Source: Prevotella sp.
GTDB lineage: Bacteria > Bacteroidota > Bacteroidia > Bacteroidales > Bacteroidaceae
NCBI GenBank assembly: GCA_016901395.1
Contig: JAEAMQ010000036.1
Coordinates: forward strand, 124,001 to 188,000
DNA length: 64,000 bases
Direction: 5' to 3'
The notes under the pieces are model-generated. The model was not told the DNA's origin and ran no database searches. It saw only the letters and a program-made list of their open reading frames with translations. Positions 55,187 to 64,000 of the stretch are shown in pieces. Both the position numbers and the translations under genes were made by a program. Position 1 is the stretch's first letter. Every line of letters starts with the position of its first letter.

Positions 55187-55745
55187 TCCACCAGTAGGGA
55201 CATGCACCGTGCATGTCCGCAATCCGAAGATATCTTAGTGTTCTTCTGGGTGTTTTGTGGATAAAAGCCCATAATCGTCCACAAAAGACACAGAAGACTC
55301 TAAATTATGAGGTAAACAAAAGCACGCTTAGCCACCTAATGTGGCATAAGAACACAGACGCTTGACTACAGATACCATTATGTAAAAAGACATTGTGGAA
55401 GTGAGTTTGCCCTACGGCAGTGTGGACATCCACGGGGGAAGTCTCTACAAAAACATTGTTTCGAAACAAGCATCCACCAGTAGGGACATGCCCCGTGCAT
55501 GTCCGCAATCCGAAGATATCTTAGTGTTCTTCCGTGTGTTTCGTGGATAAAAACCAATTCTCGTCCACAAAAGACACAGAAAACTCTAAATTACGAGAGA
55601 GACAAAAGCACGCTTAGCCACCTAAGGTGGCATAAGAACACAGCCTCTTGACTGCAGATACCACTATGTAAAAAGACATTGCGGGAGTAAGTTTGCCATC
55701 CGGCGGTGCGGACGTCAGCGGGGGAGGTCCCTACAAAAACATCGC
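55187..55745. repeat. Tandem direct duplication, two copies of about 272 bases
   Basis: Copy 1 spans about 55187-55459 and copy 2 about 55473-55745, offset 286 bases, clearly homologous with scattered substitutions. Both begin TCCACCAGTAGGGACATG, contain the palindrome GGACATGCnCCGTGCATGTCC, then GTCCACAAAAGACACAGA, AGCACGCTTAGCCACCTAA and ATGTAAAAAGACATTG, and end with CTACAAAAACAT. Neither copy has a conserved open frame. Confidence 0.85.
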
Positions 55746-55822
55746 TCTGCCTCGACCAGAATCCCGATAACCTTGCATTTTACTCCCCTCCCTTCGGGGG
55801 AGGGACAAGGGGGAGAGGCTTT

Positions 55823-57343
55823 TTACTGATGCGCATCGCGCAACAAATCATTCACGGTCTTCACAGGATTGAACGTCGAGAGAGGCACCTCTACGAAGAT
55901 CGTGTTCCAATCGCTCATTGCACCGTTCCACAATCCGGGCAACTCCAGAGCCTTCAACTCACGTCCGTTCTTGCTCTTGGAGGAAATAAAACCGGTGCTT
56001 TCATCCACATAATCAGGCAGGTGGAAAGGCTTTCCCTTATAGTCTCTGATGGCACAGACAAGATCCACAGGGTTGAAATGGGTGCCACCGGTGAACATTT
56101 TCATGTACTCGGCGTTGTCGGTGTCAATCTGACTGCTCTCTAATATCTGCAGACTCACGCTGCCATCCTGATTGTAAGCGAGGAAGGGGCCGCCGCCAGG
56201 CTCACCCACATTCTTCACCACACCACACACACGCATCGGGCGGTTGAGTTTCCGGCGCAGGTAAACCACAAGTTCAGCATCCTCCATCTCCTTGAGATCA
56301 GCAGTGCGGCAGCATAGGTCACGCTGTACAAAACGTATGATTTCCTCTAATTTTGCATGATTGTAAACTCCACTGTCGAGCACTTTGAGATAGTCAAATG
56401 CACGTCGCTGCATTCCCACCAGCACGCCGGCGATGACCTGTTTCCACTCCACGGTGTCAGCCTTGAGTCTGTCGGGAACTACATTATCAATGTTTTTGAT
56501 ATACACCACGTCGGCATCGATGTCATTCAGGTTCTCTATCAGCGCACCATGACCGCCCGGACGGAACAGCAGTGAGCCGTCTTCGTTGCGAAACGGAGTG
56601 TTGTCGGGGTTGGTGGCGATAGTATCGGTGCTCGGTTTCTGCTCTGAGAACGACACGTTATAATGGATGCCGAACTTCTTTTCGTAGTAGCTAATCTTCT
56701 CTTCCACACGCTTTTCAAACAGTTCCAGATGGTCGTGCGACACCGTGAAATGCACATTGGCCTCACCGTCTGCACCGGCATAGAGTGCGGCCTCCACGAG
56801 ATGTTCCTCCATCGGCGTGCGCGGGCCGTCGTCATAGCTATGGAACAGCAGCAGTCCCTTGGGCAACTGTCCGTAGTTCAGACCCTCGCCCTGCAGCATA
56901 TTGGCTGCCACAGCCTTGTAGTTTCCTTCGGCTATCAGTTCGTCGACGGTCTTTCCCTCGTTGGTCTTGCACTTTTCTGTCAGCTCCTGAAAGAATGCAA
57001 ACTGATGAATCTCATCGAAATATTTCTTCTCAAAATCCGTTGTCGGCACGTCGTAATCGGCATTGACAAAGGCAAACATGTTCTTAAACATTCGGCTGGC
57101 GGCTCCCGAGGCTGGCACAAACTTCACAACCTTGTGCCCCCCCTCTTTCTTATATGTCTCCCAGGCCTGTTCCGCTTCGTGGCGTGCAGCCTCATTGGGC
57201 GCAATGATCCCTTTGCCAACGGCTGCGGCAGCCTCTATGCGGAGGAAGGGAAAGCCCTCTCTCACCTGTTCGAGCTGATGCTCCACCTTGGCCAAGGTCA
57301 TCCCACGGCCTTCAATTTGCTTCTTGTCTGCTTCTGTAAACAT
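55823..57343 (-). CDS. DUF4301 protein, nucleotidyltransferase-like fold
   Basis: 506 residues, full length for DUF4301. Recognisable family features are FVPASGAASRMFKNMF near residue 80 (phosphate-binding-like loop), LLLFHSYDDGPRTPMEEHLVEAA, RPGGHGALIENLNDIDADVVYIKNIDNV and the C-terminal GTHFNPVDLVCAIRDYKGKPF. The pattern resembles sugar-nucleotidyltransferases, but no activity has been assigned to my knowledge. No signal peptide. It stands alone, 114 bases after tilS on the opposite end. Confidence 0.88.
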   Translation of the reverse strand: MFTEADKKQIEGRGMTLAKVEHQLEQVREGFPFLRIEAAAAVGKGIIAPNEAARHEAEQAWETYKKEGGHKVVKFVPASGAASRMFKNMFAFVNADYDVPTTDFEKKYFDEIHQFAFFQELTEKCKTNEGKTVDELIAEGNYKAVAANMLQGEGLNYGQLPKGLLLFHSYDDGPRTPMEEHLVEAALYAGADGEANVHFTVSHDHLELFEKRVEEKISYYEKKFGIHYNVSFSEQKPSTDTIATNPDNTPFRNEDGSLLFRPGGHGALIENLNDIDADVVYIKNIDNVVPDRLKADTVEWKQVIAGVLVGMQRRAFDYLKVLDSGVYNHAKLEEIIRFVQRDLCCRTADLKEMEDAELVVYLRRKLNRPMRVCGVVKNVGEPGGGPFLAYNQDGSVSLQILESSQIDTDNAEYMKMFTGGTHFNPVDLVCAIRDYKGKPFHLPDYVDESTGFISSKSKNGRELKALELPGLWNGAMSDWNTIFVEVPLSTFNPVKTVNDLLRDAHQ

Positions 57344-57457
57344 AGTGATTTGAGTTTAATTTTAGATTGACACAACAAAAATAACCAATATTTCCCAAAC
57401 CAAGAAGAGATAATGAATAAAAACATATAAAATAGTCATAAAAAGCCTTGAAATGTG

Positions 57458-58825
57458 TCAATATGTTATGACAAGGGCATTTTTAGACTTCGTATGACGT
57501 AAGGCAAAGCGGTCATCAATGCGCTGTCCGACCAGCCAAAGGATGTTGCCGTCGAAATCTTCGACCACCAGTTGCCCATGGCGCTGCGGCAATGCCACCT
57601 TACTATCCTTGAGAAAATCGCTTACCGACTTACTTCCTTTCATGCCGAAAGGCACAAAACGGTCGCCCTCTGCAATCGGTCGGATAGTCAAAGGAAACCT
57701 CACCATGTCGGCATCGAGCTGGGCAACACGAGGCGAACGGTCGATTTGAAAATCAGTATCGAACGTGCGGACGATGAAACGAAATTTCATTTCGCCCGAC
57801 TGCCCGTCTTCATTCGTCAGACTTTCGGGCGAAAACGGATAGACATAGGTGCCGCATTCGGGAATGCGGAGGGTGGGCAGCGGTTGCTCCCACAGGCTTC
57901 TCGACAGCAGATACAGCCGTCCGCGGTCGACGACGGCTACCTTGTCGGCCGACAACCATTGTCCGCCGGCATCACCCACAGACAACATTTCGAGCAACTG
58001 CGTGCGGTTGAAACCCAACGGTTCCAGCAGCGTCCACATCGACTGCTGCGGCGACGGCGACGCAAAAACGATGCTGAGGTCTATGCTGCCGTCCTCCATC
58101 CGGGCCGCATCGAGTGTCTGACGGGTAGCGAAATCCACCACCCGACTCACCTCGGAGAGGTTTTCGGTCATGCGTGCGATATTCTCCCGCACGGCAGGAT
58201 TGATTTCTTCCAACATCGGAATGATGTTCAGGCGCAGCTTGTTGCGCATGGCATCGGCTTCGAGATTGGTGCTGTCGGTCACATACCCCTGTCCCAAGGC
58301 CTCCAGATAACCCACGATTTCCTTGCGCGACACACCCAGCAGCGGGCGCAGGATATACCCATTGCGCAGCCGCATGCCCTGCAATCCGGTGAGCCCCGTG
58401 CCTCTGACAAGATTGAGAAGCACCGTCTCCACCTGGTCGTCACGATGATGGGCCACGCAGATGCCGTCTGCGCCGAGGTCCTGCCGCAGCTGTTCGAAAT
58501 AGCGATAGCGCAGTTCACGCGCGGCCATCTCGATGGAAACCTTATGCAGCGAGGCATAGGTGAGGGTGTCGAAATGGATGCGATGGAGCGTCACGCCAAG
58601 CTTCTCACACAGCGAGACACAAAACCTCTCATCGCGGTCGCTCTCTTCTCCGCGCAGCCGGAAGTTGCAATGCACGGCCTCTACCCTATAGCGCATTGAC
58701 CACAGGGCACACAACAATGCCACGCTGTCGGCCCCACCCGACAACGCCACGACATAAAAGCCGTCATGACGCATGAGGTCATGGCGGCTGATATAGTTCT
58801 GCAAGTTGTGTAAGAATGTCCTCAT
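57458..58825 (-). CDS. tilS: tRNA(Ile)-lysidine synthase TilS
   Basis: Converts the wobble C of tRNA-Ile(CAU) to lysidine, so that AUA is read as Ile. 455 residues: the PP-loop ALSGGADSVALL near residue 30, VHCNFRLRGEESDRDE, VAHHRDDQVETVLLNLVRGTGLTGL, and a C-terminal TilS domain (RPIAEGDRFVPFGMKGSKSVSDFLKD). Starts 6 bases after the methyltransferase stop, so it is the last gene of a three-gene unit. Confidence 0.95.
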   Translation of the reverse strand: MRTFLHNLQNYISRHDLMRHDGFYVVALSGGADSVALLCALWSMRYRVEAVHCNFRLRGEESDRDERFCVSLCEKLGVTLHRIHFDTLTYASLHKVSIEMAARELRYRYFEQLRQDLGADGICVAHHRDDQVETVLLNLVRGTGLTGLQGMRLRNGYILRPLLGVSRKEIVGYLEALGQGYVTDSTNLEADAMRNKLRLNIIPMLEEINPAVRENIARMTENLSEVSRVVDFATRQTLDAARMEDGSIDLSIVFASPSPQQSMWTLLEPLGFNRTQLLEMLSVGDAGGQWLSADKVAVVDRGRLYLLSRSLWEQPLPTLRIPECGTYVYPFSPESLTNEDGQSGEMKFRFIVRTFDTDFQIDRSPRVAQLDADMVRFPLTIRPIAEGDRFVPFGMKGSKSVSDFLKDSKVALPQRHGQLVVEDFDGNILWLVGQRIDDRFALRHTKSKNALVITY

Positions 58826-58831
58826 GTCGGT

Positions 58832-60013
58832 TTATTCCACGTATAACACCAGTCCCTTGAGATACTCGCCTTCGGGATGGTAGATGTTGATGGGATGGTC
58901 GGCCGGCTGATGCAGCTGATGCAGGATGCGCACCTTGCGGCCCGTCTGGGCCGCGGCGGTGAACACCGCATTGCGGAAATTGTCCTTGGTCACCACCTGC
59001 GAGCAACTGAAGGTGAACAGGATGCCACCGTGCTTGATGCGTTCCAGTCCCTTCACGTTGAGCCTCGTGTAGCCCTTCAGCGCATTGCGCAGCGCGCCGC
59101 GATGCTTAGCAAAGGCCGGCGGGTCGAGGATGATGAGGTCGTATTTGTTGTCATTGGCATCGAGATACTTGAACGCATCGTCGCAGAAAGCCTCATGACG
59201 GGAATCGCCGGGGAAGTTCAACTCCACGTTGCGGTTGGTCAGTTCAATGGCCTTGGCACTGCTGTCTACCGAGTGCACGAGTTTAGCGCCGCCACGCATG
59301 GCATAAACCGAGAAGCCGCCGGTGTAGCAAAACATATTGAGCACGCTCTTATCCTTGGCATATTGCTCCAGCAACGAGCGGTTCTCCCGCTGGTCCACGA
59401 AGAAGCCTGTCTTCTGACCGCGTAGCCAGTCTACATGAAACCGCAGTCCGTTTTCCACGGCGGTGTTGTCGTCGGTCGACCCGATGATAAAACCGTTCTC
59501 CTGTCCGAGTTCAGCCTTATAGGGCAGCGTGGTCTCACTCTTGTAGTAGACGTTGCTGATGCGCTGACCCATCACCTCGACCAATGCCTCGCCAATCTCC
59601 TGCCTGCACACGTGCATACCCACACTATGGGCCTGCATCACGGCCGTGGCACCGTAGCAGTCGATGATGAGTCCGGGCAGGTTGTCGCCCTCACCGTGCA
59701 CCAGTCGGTAGGTGTTGTTGCGCGCATTGTCGGCGATGCCGATGCTCCGACGCATCCGAAGAGCTGCTCCGAGGCGCGATGTCCAGAAGCTACGGTCTAT
59801 CGTGATGTCTCTGAACGAGAGCACACGCACGGCAATGCTACCTATCTGATAGTGCCCCACGGCAATGAACTCGCCCTCGGAGGAGATGACACGCACGGTA
59901 TCTCCCTCCTCGATGCCGTCGTCAGCGTGGTGGATGGCCCCCGAGAAAATCCAGGGATGAAAACGCAGGAGCGACTCTTCCTTGCCTCGTTTGAGGTATA
60001 TGTTTCTATACAT
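58832..60013 (-). CDS. Class I SAM-dependent rRNA methyltransferase (RlmI/COG1092)
   Basis: 393 residues: N-terminal PUA-like domain (YLKRGKEESLLRFHPWIFSGAI), a middle domain and a C-terminal Rossmann methyltransferase. Visible motifs: GFFVDQRENR, VLNMFCYTGGFSVYAMRGGA, LIILDPPAFAKHR and FTFSCSQVV, the last typical of 23S rRNA m5C1962 methyltransferases (RlmI), with the catalytic Cys in FSCS. Follows the exonuclease gene by 11 bases. Confidence 0.92.
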   Translation of the reverse strand: MYRNIYLKRGKEESLLRFHPWIFSGAIHHADDGIEEGDTVRVISSEGEFIAVGHYQIGSIAVRVLSFRDITIDRSFWTSRLGAALRMRRSIGIADNARNNTYRLVHGEGDNLPGLIIDCYGATAVMQAHSVGMHVCRQEIGEALVEVMGQRISNVYYKSETTLPYKAELGQENGFIIGSTDDNTAVENGLRFHVDWLRGQKTGFFVDQRENRSLLEQYAKDKSVLNMFCYTGGFSVYAMRGGAKLVHSVDSSAKAIELTNRNVELNFPGDSRHEAFCDDAFKYLDANDNKYDLIILDPPAFAKHRGALRNALKGYTRLNVKGLERIKHGGILFTFSCSQVVTKDNFRNAVFTAAAQTGRKVRILHQLHQPADHPINIYHPEGEYLKGLVLYVE

Positions 60014-60024
60014 TTCTGTTGCGT

Positions 60025-60681
60025 TTAAACATTTTTATTCGCCGTTTCGGGCACCATCTCCGGTTCCGGCTCCACGATCAGCTCATAGTCGTGGGTCTTT
60101 TTCAATCGGGTCATCTCCTCATAGAGGTTGATGCAACTCCACGCATCGATGGCTGCATACTGCTTCTGCTTGTCGGTCAGCACCGGTGCCTCCCAGTTGG
60201 AGAGACGCTGCCGCTTGGAAATCTTCTGTTGAAAGAAGTTGGCATAGAGTTTCTGAAGACTCAAATCCTTTACACCCAACTCGGCCACCATGTCCTGCAG
60301 GTCGATGAAAAGTCCGGGGGTGAAGGGCTCACGGGCCTGCAACGCACGCAGGTCATCGTGCCACGACAGCCCGATTTTCTTCACCTTCGTATCTTCAAGC
60401 AATCGTTTAATCGCGGGTGTCATGCCCGTGTGGTTGAGCCGGAAAAGGAAACAAGTGTCACGATTAGATACCTGCAGCAGACACACCTGATGCTGCTCGC
60501 CACGATGAAACGCAGGCTTGGTCTCCGTATCCACTCCTAAAATGTCGCAAGAGAGAAGGTAATCGACAGCCTTATCGGTCTCCTTAGGGGAAATGATTGA
60601 AATGATCCGTCCATCGAAAACCACGTGAGGTAATGCCGTGATTTCCTTTTTGTCGAACTTGCTGTATATTTTTTTTCTCAT
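60025..60681 (-). CDS. 3'-5' exonuclease, RNase D-like (DEDDy)
   Basis: 218 residues. Exo I VDTETKP (Asp, Glu), Exo II near LSWHDDLRAL (Asp) and Exo III YAAIDAW (Tyr and Asp) identify a DEDDy exonuclease domain; there is no HRDC domain. Likely an RNA (or DNA) trimming enzyme. It is the first gene of the unit with the rRNA methyltransferase and tilS, in keeping with an RNA role. A -7 box lies 20 bases upstream. Confidence 0.9.
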   Translation of the reverse strand: MRKKIYSKFDKKEITALPHVVFDGRIISIISPKETDKAVDYLLSCDILGVDTETKPAFHRGEQHQVCLLQVSNRDTCFLFRLNHTGMTPAIKRLLEDTKVKKIGLSWHDDLRALQAREPFTPGLFIDLQDMVAELGVKDLSLQKLYANFFQQKISKRQRLSNWEAPVLTDKQKQYAAIDAWSCINLYEEMTRLKKTHDYELIVEPEPEMVPETANKNV

Positions 60682-60700
60682 TGTTTTCGTTTACTATCTG

Positions 60701-60708
60701 CAAAAGTA
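60701..60708 (-). promoter_or_regulatory. Promoter -7 box of the exonuclease-methyltransferase-tilS unit
   Basis: TACTTTTG on the minus strand, 20 bases before the ATG at 60681, implying a very short leader. Confidence 0.55.
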
Positions 60709-61426
60709 TAAAAAAACAACTAATAAATAGGTAAAAGTACAGAGTTTTTTCACAGCCTCGCTCCAAATACCATATCACCGGAATGTTTGCCCATCAAATT
60801 TGAGGGACTCCCGACCTTACCCTCGAGCGAACTTCCGGGAAGATGACGTACTTCTATCATAGTGCCATGATTTTGTCAAGAATACTTCACCATAAAACGG
60901 CAAGGATTTTTTCTTGTTCTGGAAAAGAAATAGCGAAAAAAGGCCGTTTGAGATGCCTTCAAAACACGAAAAAGCACTATCGCCATTGCGATTAATAGCT
61001 ATTCGTGATGCGATTAGGGCCTTTTCGCATGACGATTAGGGCCTTTTCGCACTCCCTTTTTGCCCCAATCGCAGGGTAAATAGGTACTAATGGCAGGGTT
61101 CTCGAAAAACTCCCACGGCCTCATTGGTGCAATACATCCGTAAGAAACACACTATCAGCTGATTACGAAAAACTCACAAAAACGATCGAATTTCGACAAA
61201 AGTGATGGGCATTACAGAATACGCGAAACTCAAGAAGCATTTTGTCGGATAATTTCAACCATCATTTCCGTTCTCCGCATCAAGGGGCTGCCAGAACTTC
61301 AACACAAGCATTCCGAGCACCTGCATATTGGTCATTGGCCGATACAGAAATCTTGCTCCGACACACACTGCAGAAGAAATACCAGAGAAATTGTCGATGG
61401 AATAATAAAAGTTCACCCCATTTTCT
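60709..61426. other. Non-coding gap upstream of ftsK
   Basis: About 720 bases between divergent genes without a supportable gene. The 22-base phased array at 60988-61097 is the only structure I see. Confidence 0.6.
60988..61097. repeat. 22-base phased palindromic array, locus E (5 units)
   Basis: Units start at 60988, 61010, 61032, 61054 and 61076, exactly 22 bases apart. The first, GCGATTAATAGCTATTCG, is the standard type. The second and third share the core CGATTAGGGCCTTTTCGC; the fourth is TTTTTGCCCCAATCGC and the fifth is AATAGGTACTAATGGC. A possible sixth, decayed unit precedes at 60966. Confidence 0.78.
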
Positions 61427-61457
61427 TTTGAGTTTCGCTTAAAATCCATTAATTTTG
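61427..61457 (+). promoter_or_regulatory. ftsK promoter
   Basis: -33 TTTG at 61427-61430 and -7 TAATTTTG at 61450-61457 with the ideal 19-base spacing, 25 bases before the ftsK ATG. Confidence 0.8.
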
Positions 61458-61482
61458 CAATACTAACAACAAGTGTAGAATA

Positions 61483-63933
61483 ATGGTGAAGAAAAGACCG
61501 ACCCGTAAACCTAAAAGATTTGGCGAAGCGATTGGCATCAAATATATTTTCGGCAACGAAACATCCGATTTCTTTATAGGACTTGTCATACTGGCTATCT
61601 CTCTCTTTATGATCATAGCCATGGTGTCCTATTTCTCCACCGGGCAGGTGGACCAGAGCATTCTGGAGAACATGCGGCCCGGAGAATGGCTGAACAAAAA
61701 TCAGGAGTTTACCAACTATTGTGGCTCTTTCGGTGCACTGCTGTCCTACTATCTCATTACGGTGAACTTCGGTTTGCCGGCATTTCTCATCCCCGCATTT
61801 TTCATATTGGTAGCGCTCAAGCTTATGAGAGCTTACTCGGTGAACCTCTGGAAATGGTTTCTCGGCATGGCACTGGTCATGGTCTGGACCTCGGTGACAT
61901 TTGCCAAGTTTCTCACTCCGTTCACCAATAATCTCATATTCAATCCCGGCGGCAACCACGGCGTGTTCTGTGTGCGCCAGCTGGAGAACATGATGGGGCC
62001 TCCGGGACTCACGGCCATCCTGCTCATCGTGGCTCTGGCCTTCCTCACCTACCTCAGCGCGGAGACCATCGAAGTGATACGCAAGGCCATGAACCCGGTG
62101 AAATATATCACCAACAAGGTGAAGTTTACGATAACAAACCATATCCCCAAAGACGAAAATACAGACTCCAACGATATCATTATCGAGGAAGAGCCAGCAC
62201 CGGCTAATGAAGGAGAGGCGGAGCCTACGGTCGTAGACCTCACCGACATGTCGCAGGGACAACCTACGGCGACCCCCGCTAAGCCCGAGGTGACACCTGT
62301 GGCAGCACCTGTGGTCAGTGTGCCGAATGACGAAAACAAACTCGTGGTCGACGACGTGAGGCAGGAAGACAAGGCATCGGGCAGCGTGCTGGCCGGCGAC
62401 GAACGCCTCAACACTCCCATCAATCCGTGGGAGCCTTACGTCAAATACAGATTTCCCAACTGCGATCTGCTGAAGAAATACAACAACAAACCAGTGATCG
62501 ACATGGAGGAAATCAAGGCCAACAATGCCCGTATTGTCGAGGTGCTCAACAGTTTCGGAGTGAAAATCAGCAAAATCAACGCCACCGTGGGCCCCACCGT
62601 AACCCTCTACGAGATTACTCCAGCCGAAGGTGTGCGCATCAGTAAGATACGCGGACTCGAGGCCGACATCGCCCTGAGCCTCTCAGCACTGGGCATCCGC
62701 ATCATCGCCCCTATCCCCGGCAAGGGCACCATCGGTATCGAGGTGCCCAACAAAAACCCGCAGATAGTGTCGATGGAGAGCGTGCTGAATACCAAGAAAT
62801 TCCAGACCACACGCATGGCGCTGCCCATGGCCCTCGGCAAGACCATCACCAACGAGGTATATATGGTAGACCTGGCCAAGATCCCCCACCTGCTTGTGGC
62901 CGGTGCCACGGGTCAAGGAAAGTCGGTTGCGCTCAACGCCATCATCACGTCGCTGCTCTATAAGAAACACCCCAACGAACTGAAGTTTGTGCTTGTAGAC
63001 CCTAAGAAGGTGGAGTTCAGCATCTACAACAAGATAGCCCCCCACTACATGGCATCGCTTCCTGAGAACGAAGACGAGCCGATTATCACCGATGTACAGA
63101 AGGTGGTGCGCACGCTCAACTCACTCTGCAAGCTCATGGACACCCGCTATGACCTGCTGAAGAAGGCGCAGGTGAAGAAGATCGACGAATACAATGAGAA
63201 GTATATCAACCACAAGCTGCGCCTCACCGACGGACATTATTACATGCCCTATATCGTCGTGGTAATCGATGAGTTCGGCGATCTCATCATGACGGCAGGC
63301 AAGGAGATAGAACTTCCCATACAGCGCATAGCCCAGTTGGCCCGCGCCGTAGGCATCCACATGATCATTGCCACACAGCGTCCGACCACAAAGATCATCA
63401 CAGGTAACATCAAAGCCAACTTCCCGGGGCGAATGGCCTTCCGTGTGACCTCGCAGATCGACTCACGCACCATCCTCGACAGCACCGGAGCCGACCAGCT
63501 CATCGGGCGTGGAGACATGCTATTCCTCGCAGGAGGCGAACCCATCCGAATACAATGTGCCTTTGTAGATACACCGGAAATCGAGGCCATCAACGACTAT
63601 ATTGCCAACCAGCCCGGCCCCGTGGACCCGGCAGAACTGCCCGAACCCGATGACAACAGCGGCGGCATGGGAGCAGGAGTGGGCAACACCGACTCGAGGA
63701 GCCTCGACCCGTTCTTCGATGAGGCGGCCCATGCCATCGTAATCTCGCAGCAAGGCTCCACCAGTATGATACAGCGGCGCTTCTCCATCGGATACAACCG
63801 TGCCGGCCGACTTATGGACCAGCTCCAGATGGCAGGTATCGTGGGCGAGGCCCAGGGATCGAAACCACGCGACGTGCTCATCACCGACGAGACCAGCCTC
63901 AATGCCCTTCTCGCACAGATCCACAGCAACTGA
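61483..63933 (+). CDS. ftsK: DNA translocase FtsK
   Basis: Septum-anchored DNA pump that clears chromosomes at division and activates dimer resolution. 816 residues: four N-terminal membrane segments (to about residue 200), a short acidic Pro/Ala-rich linker (about 215-300), the alpha/beta motor (Walker A GATGQGKSVALNAI; Walker B YIVVVIDEFGDLIM; MIIATQRPTTKIITG) and the C-terminal winged-helix gamma domain that reads polar DNA motifs (IGYNRAGRLMDQLQMAGIVG). The linker is short compared with E. coli, as usual in Bacteroidota. Confidence 0.96.
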   Translation: MVKKRPTRKPKRFGEAIGIKYIFGNETSDFFIGLVILAISLFMIIAMVSYFSTGQVDQSILENMRPGEWLNKNQEFTNYCGSFGALLSYYLITVNFGLPAFLIPAFFILVALKLMRAYSVNLWKWFLGMALVMVWTSVTFAKFLTPFTNNLIFNPGGNHGVFCVRQLENMMGPPGLTAILLIVALAFLTYLSAETIEVIRKAMNPVKYITNKVKFTITNHIPKDENTDSNDIIIEEEPAPANEGEAEPTVVDLTDMSQGQPTATPAKPEVTPVAAPVVSVPNDENKLVVDDVRQEDKASGSVLAGDERLNTPINPWEPYVKYRFPNCDLLKKYNNKPVIDMEEIKANNARIVEVLNSFGVKISKINATVGPTVTLYEITPAEGVRISKIRGLEADIALSLSALGIRIIAPIPGKGTIGIEVPNKNPQIVSMESVLNTKKFQTTRMALPMALGKTITNEVYMVDLAKIPHLLVAGATGQGKSVALNAIITSLLYKKHPNELKFVLVDPKKVEFSIYNKIAPHYMASLPENEDEPIITDVQKVVRTLNSLCKLMDTRYDLLKKAQVKKIDEYNEKYINHKLRLTDGHYYMPYIVVVIDEFGDLIMTAGKEIELPIQRIAQLARAVGIHMIIATQRPTTKIITGNIKANFPGRMAFRVTSQIDSRTILDSTGADQLIGRGDMLFLAGGEPIRIQCAFVDTPEIEAINDYIANQPGPVDPAELPEPDDNSGGMGAGVGNTDSRSLDPFFDEAAHAIVISQQGSTSMIQRRFSIGYNRAGRLMDQLQMAGIVGEAQGSKPRDVLITDETSLNALLAQIHSN

Positions 63934-64000
63934 CAGGGTTAAACGATATTAATTAAGGTAACATTCCACGTGGGTTTCACGTTGTTGAAAGTAACAACAG
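63934..64000. other. Window end after ftsK
   Basis: The last 67 bases hold no recognisable gene start or complete terminator. The next gene begins beyond the window. Confidence 0.5.

Larger units (their letters stand above)
54892..55822. other. Repeat-rich gap between a secreted-protein gene and DUF4301
   Basis: About 930 bases with no supportable gene. It holds a hairpin at 55051-55066 (CTTCCGC/GCGGAAG), a terminator-like hairpin at 55076-55116 and two copies of a roughly 272-base repeat. Confidence 0.65.

Overview
This 64 kb window is a chromosomal segment from a Bacteroidota bacterium, most likely Prevotellaceae. The evidence is the gene families (Na+-NQR and Rnf together, GldB/GldE homologues, DUF4105, DUF4301, DUF4861, DUF5053, a long SecA with a C-terminal SEC-C motif) and the promoters. 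Almost every transcription unit is preceded by the Bacteroidota-type TAnnTTTG -7 box, several with a TTTG -33 box 19-20 bases upstream, and Shine-Dalgarno sites are scarce. I see no transposase, integrase, prophage or cas gene. The window reads as core genome with unusually repeat-rich intergenic regions.

Layout: 1-1.2 kb, end of an Rnf operon (rnfE, rnfA). 1.5-8.3 kb, galE, a LolC/E-type permease with an aminotransferase, an UlaG-like hydrolase, a small GNAT protein and a C69 dipeptidase. 9.4-14.9 kb, a minus-strand envelope cluster (beta-barrel protein, LptC, a CNNM/CorC-like protein, PpiD). 15-21.3 kb, DUF4105, a degenerate alkaline-phosphatase-fold protein and secA. 21.5-22.8 kb, two small membrane proteins and RNase P RNA. 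23.1-24.6 kb, an HtrA/Deg protease. 25.1-27.3 kb, a four-gene unit of a small secreted protein, HprK-like kinase, SipW-like S26 peptidase and PqqD-fold protein. 27.3-34 kb, two DUF4861 proteins around DPP IV, a TIGR01212 radical SAM protein and GldB. 34-37.4 kb, a phosphopantetheinyl transferase, gldE, ssb, an unknown gene and a Gly-Leu-Leu-Gly tRNA operon. 38.3-44.1 kb, the complete nqrABCDEF operon. 44.3-48.8 kb, tamB. 49.9-54.9 kb, DUF5053, a HAD phosphatase, rsmG, an MBL hydrolase, ruvC, a ModF-like double ATPase and a small secreted protein. 55.8-60.7 kb, DUF4301, tilS, an RlmI-type methyltransferase and a DEDD exonuclease. 61.5-63.9 kb, ftsK.

Functionally the window is dominated by envelope biogenesis (LptC, LolC/E-like, PpiD, HtrA, SecA, TamB, beta-barrel protein), sodium and redox energetics (two homologous ion pumps, Rnf and Nqr), peptide catabolism (DPP IV, PepD) and DNA/RNA maintenance (RuvC, SSB, FtsK, RsmG, TilS, rnpB).

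The most interesting unexplained signal is non-coding. Five intergenic loci (near 1.3, 8.8, 24.8, 38.0 and 61.0 kb) carry tandem arrays of small imperfect palindromes built on GATTA...TAATC or GATnnnnTATCGAATC, always spaced at exactly 22 bases although the unit sequences vary. Second is the HprK-like kinase / SipW-like peptidase / PqqD cassette, which resembles part of a peptide-modification system but has no recognisable maturase or precursor. A perfect 36/30/36/30/36-base direct-repeat block at 48.9 kb has CRISPR-like geometry, but its two spacers are nearly identical and no cas gene is present.
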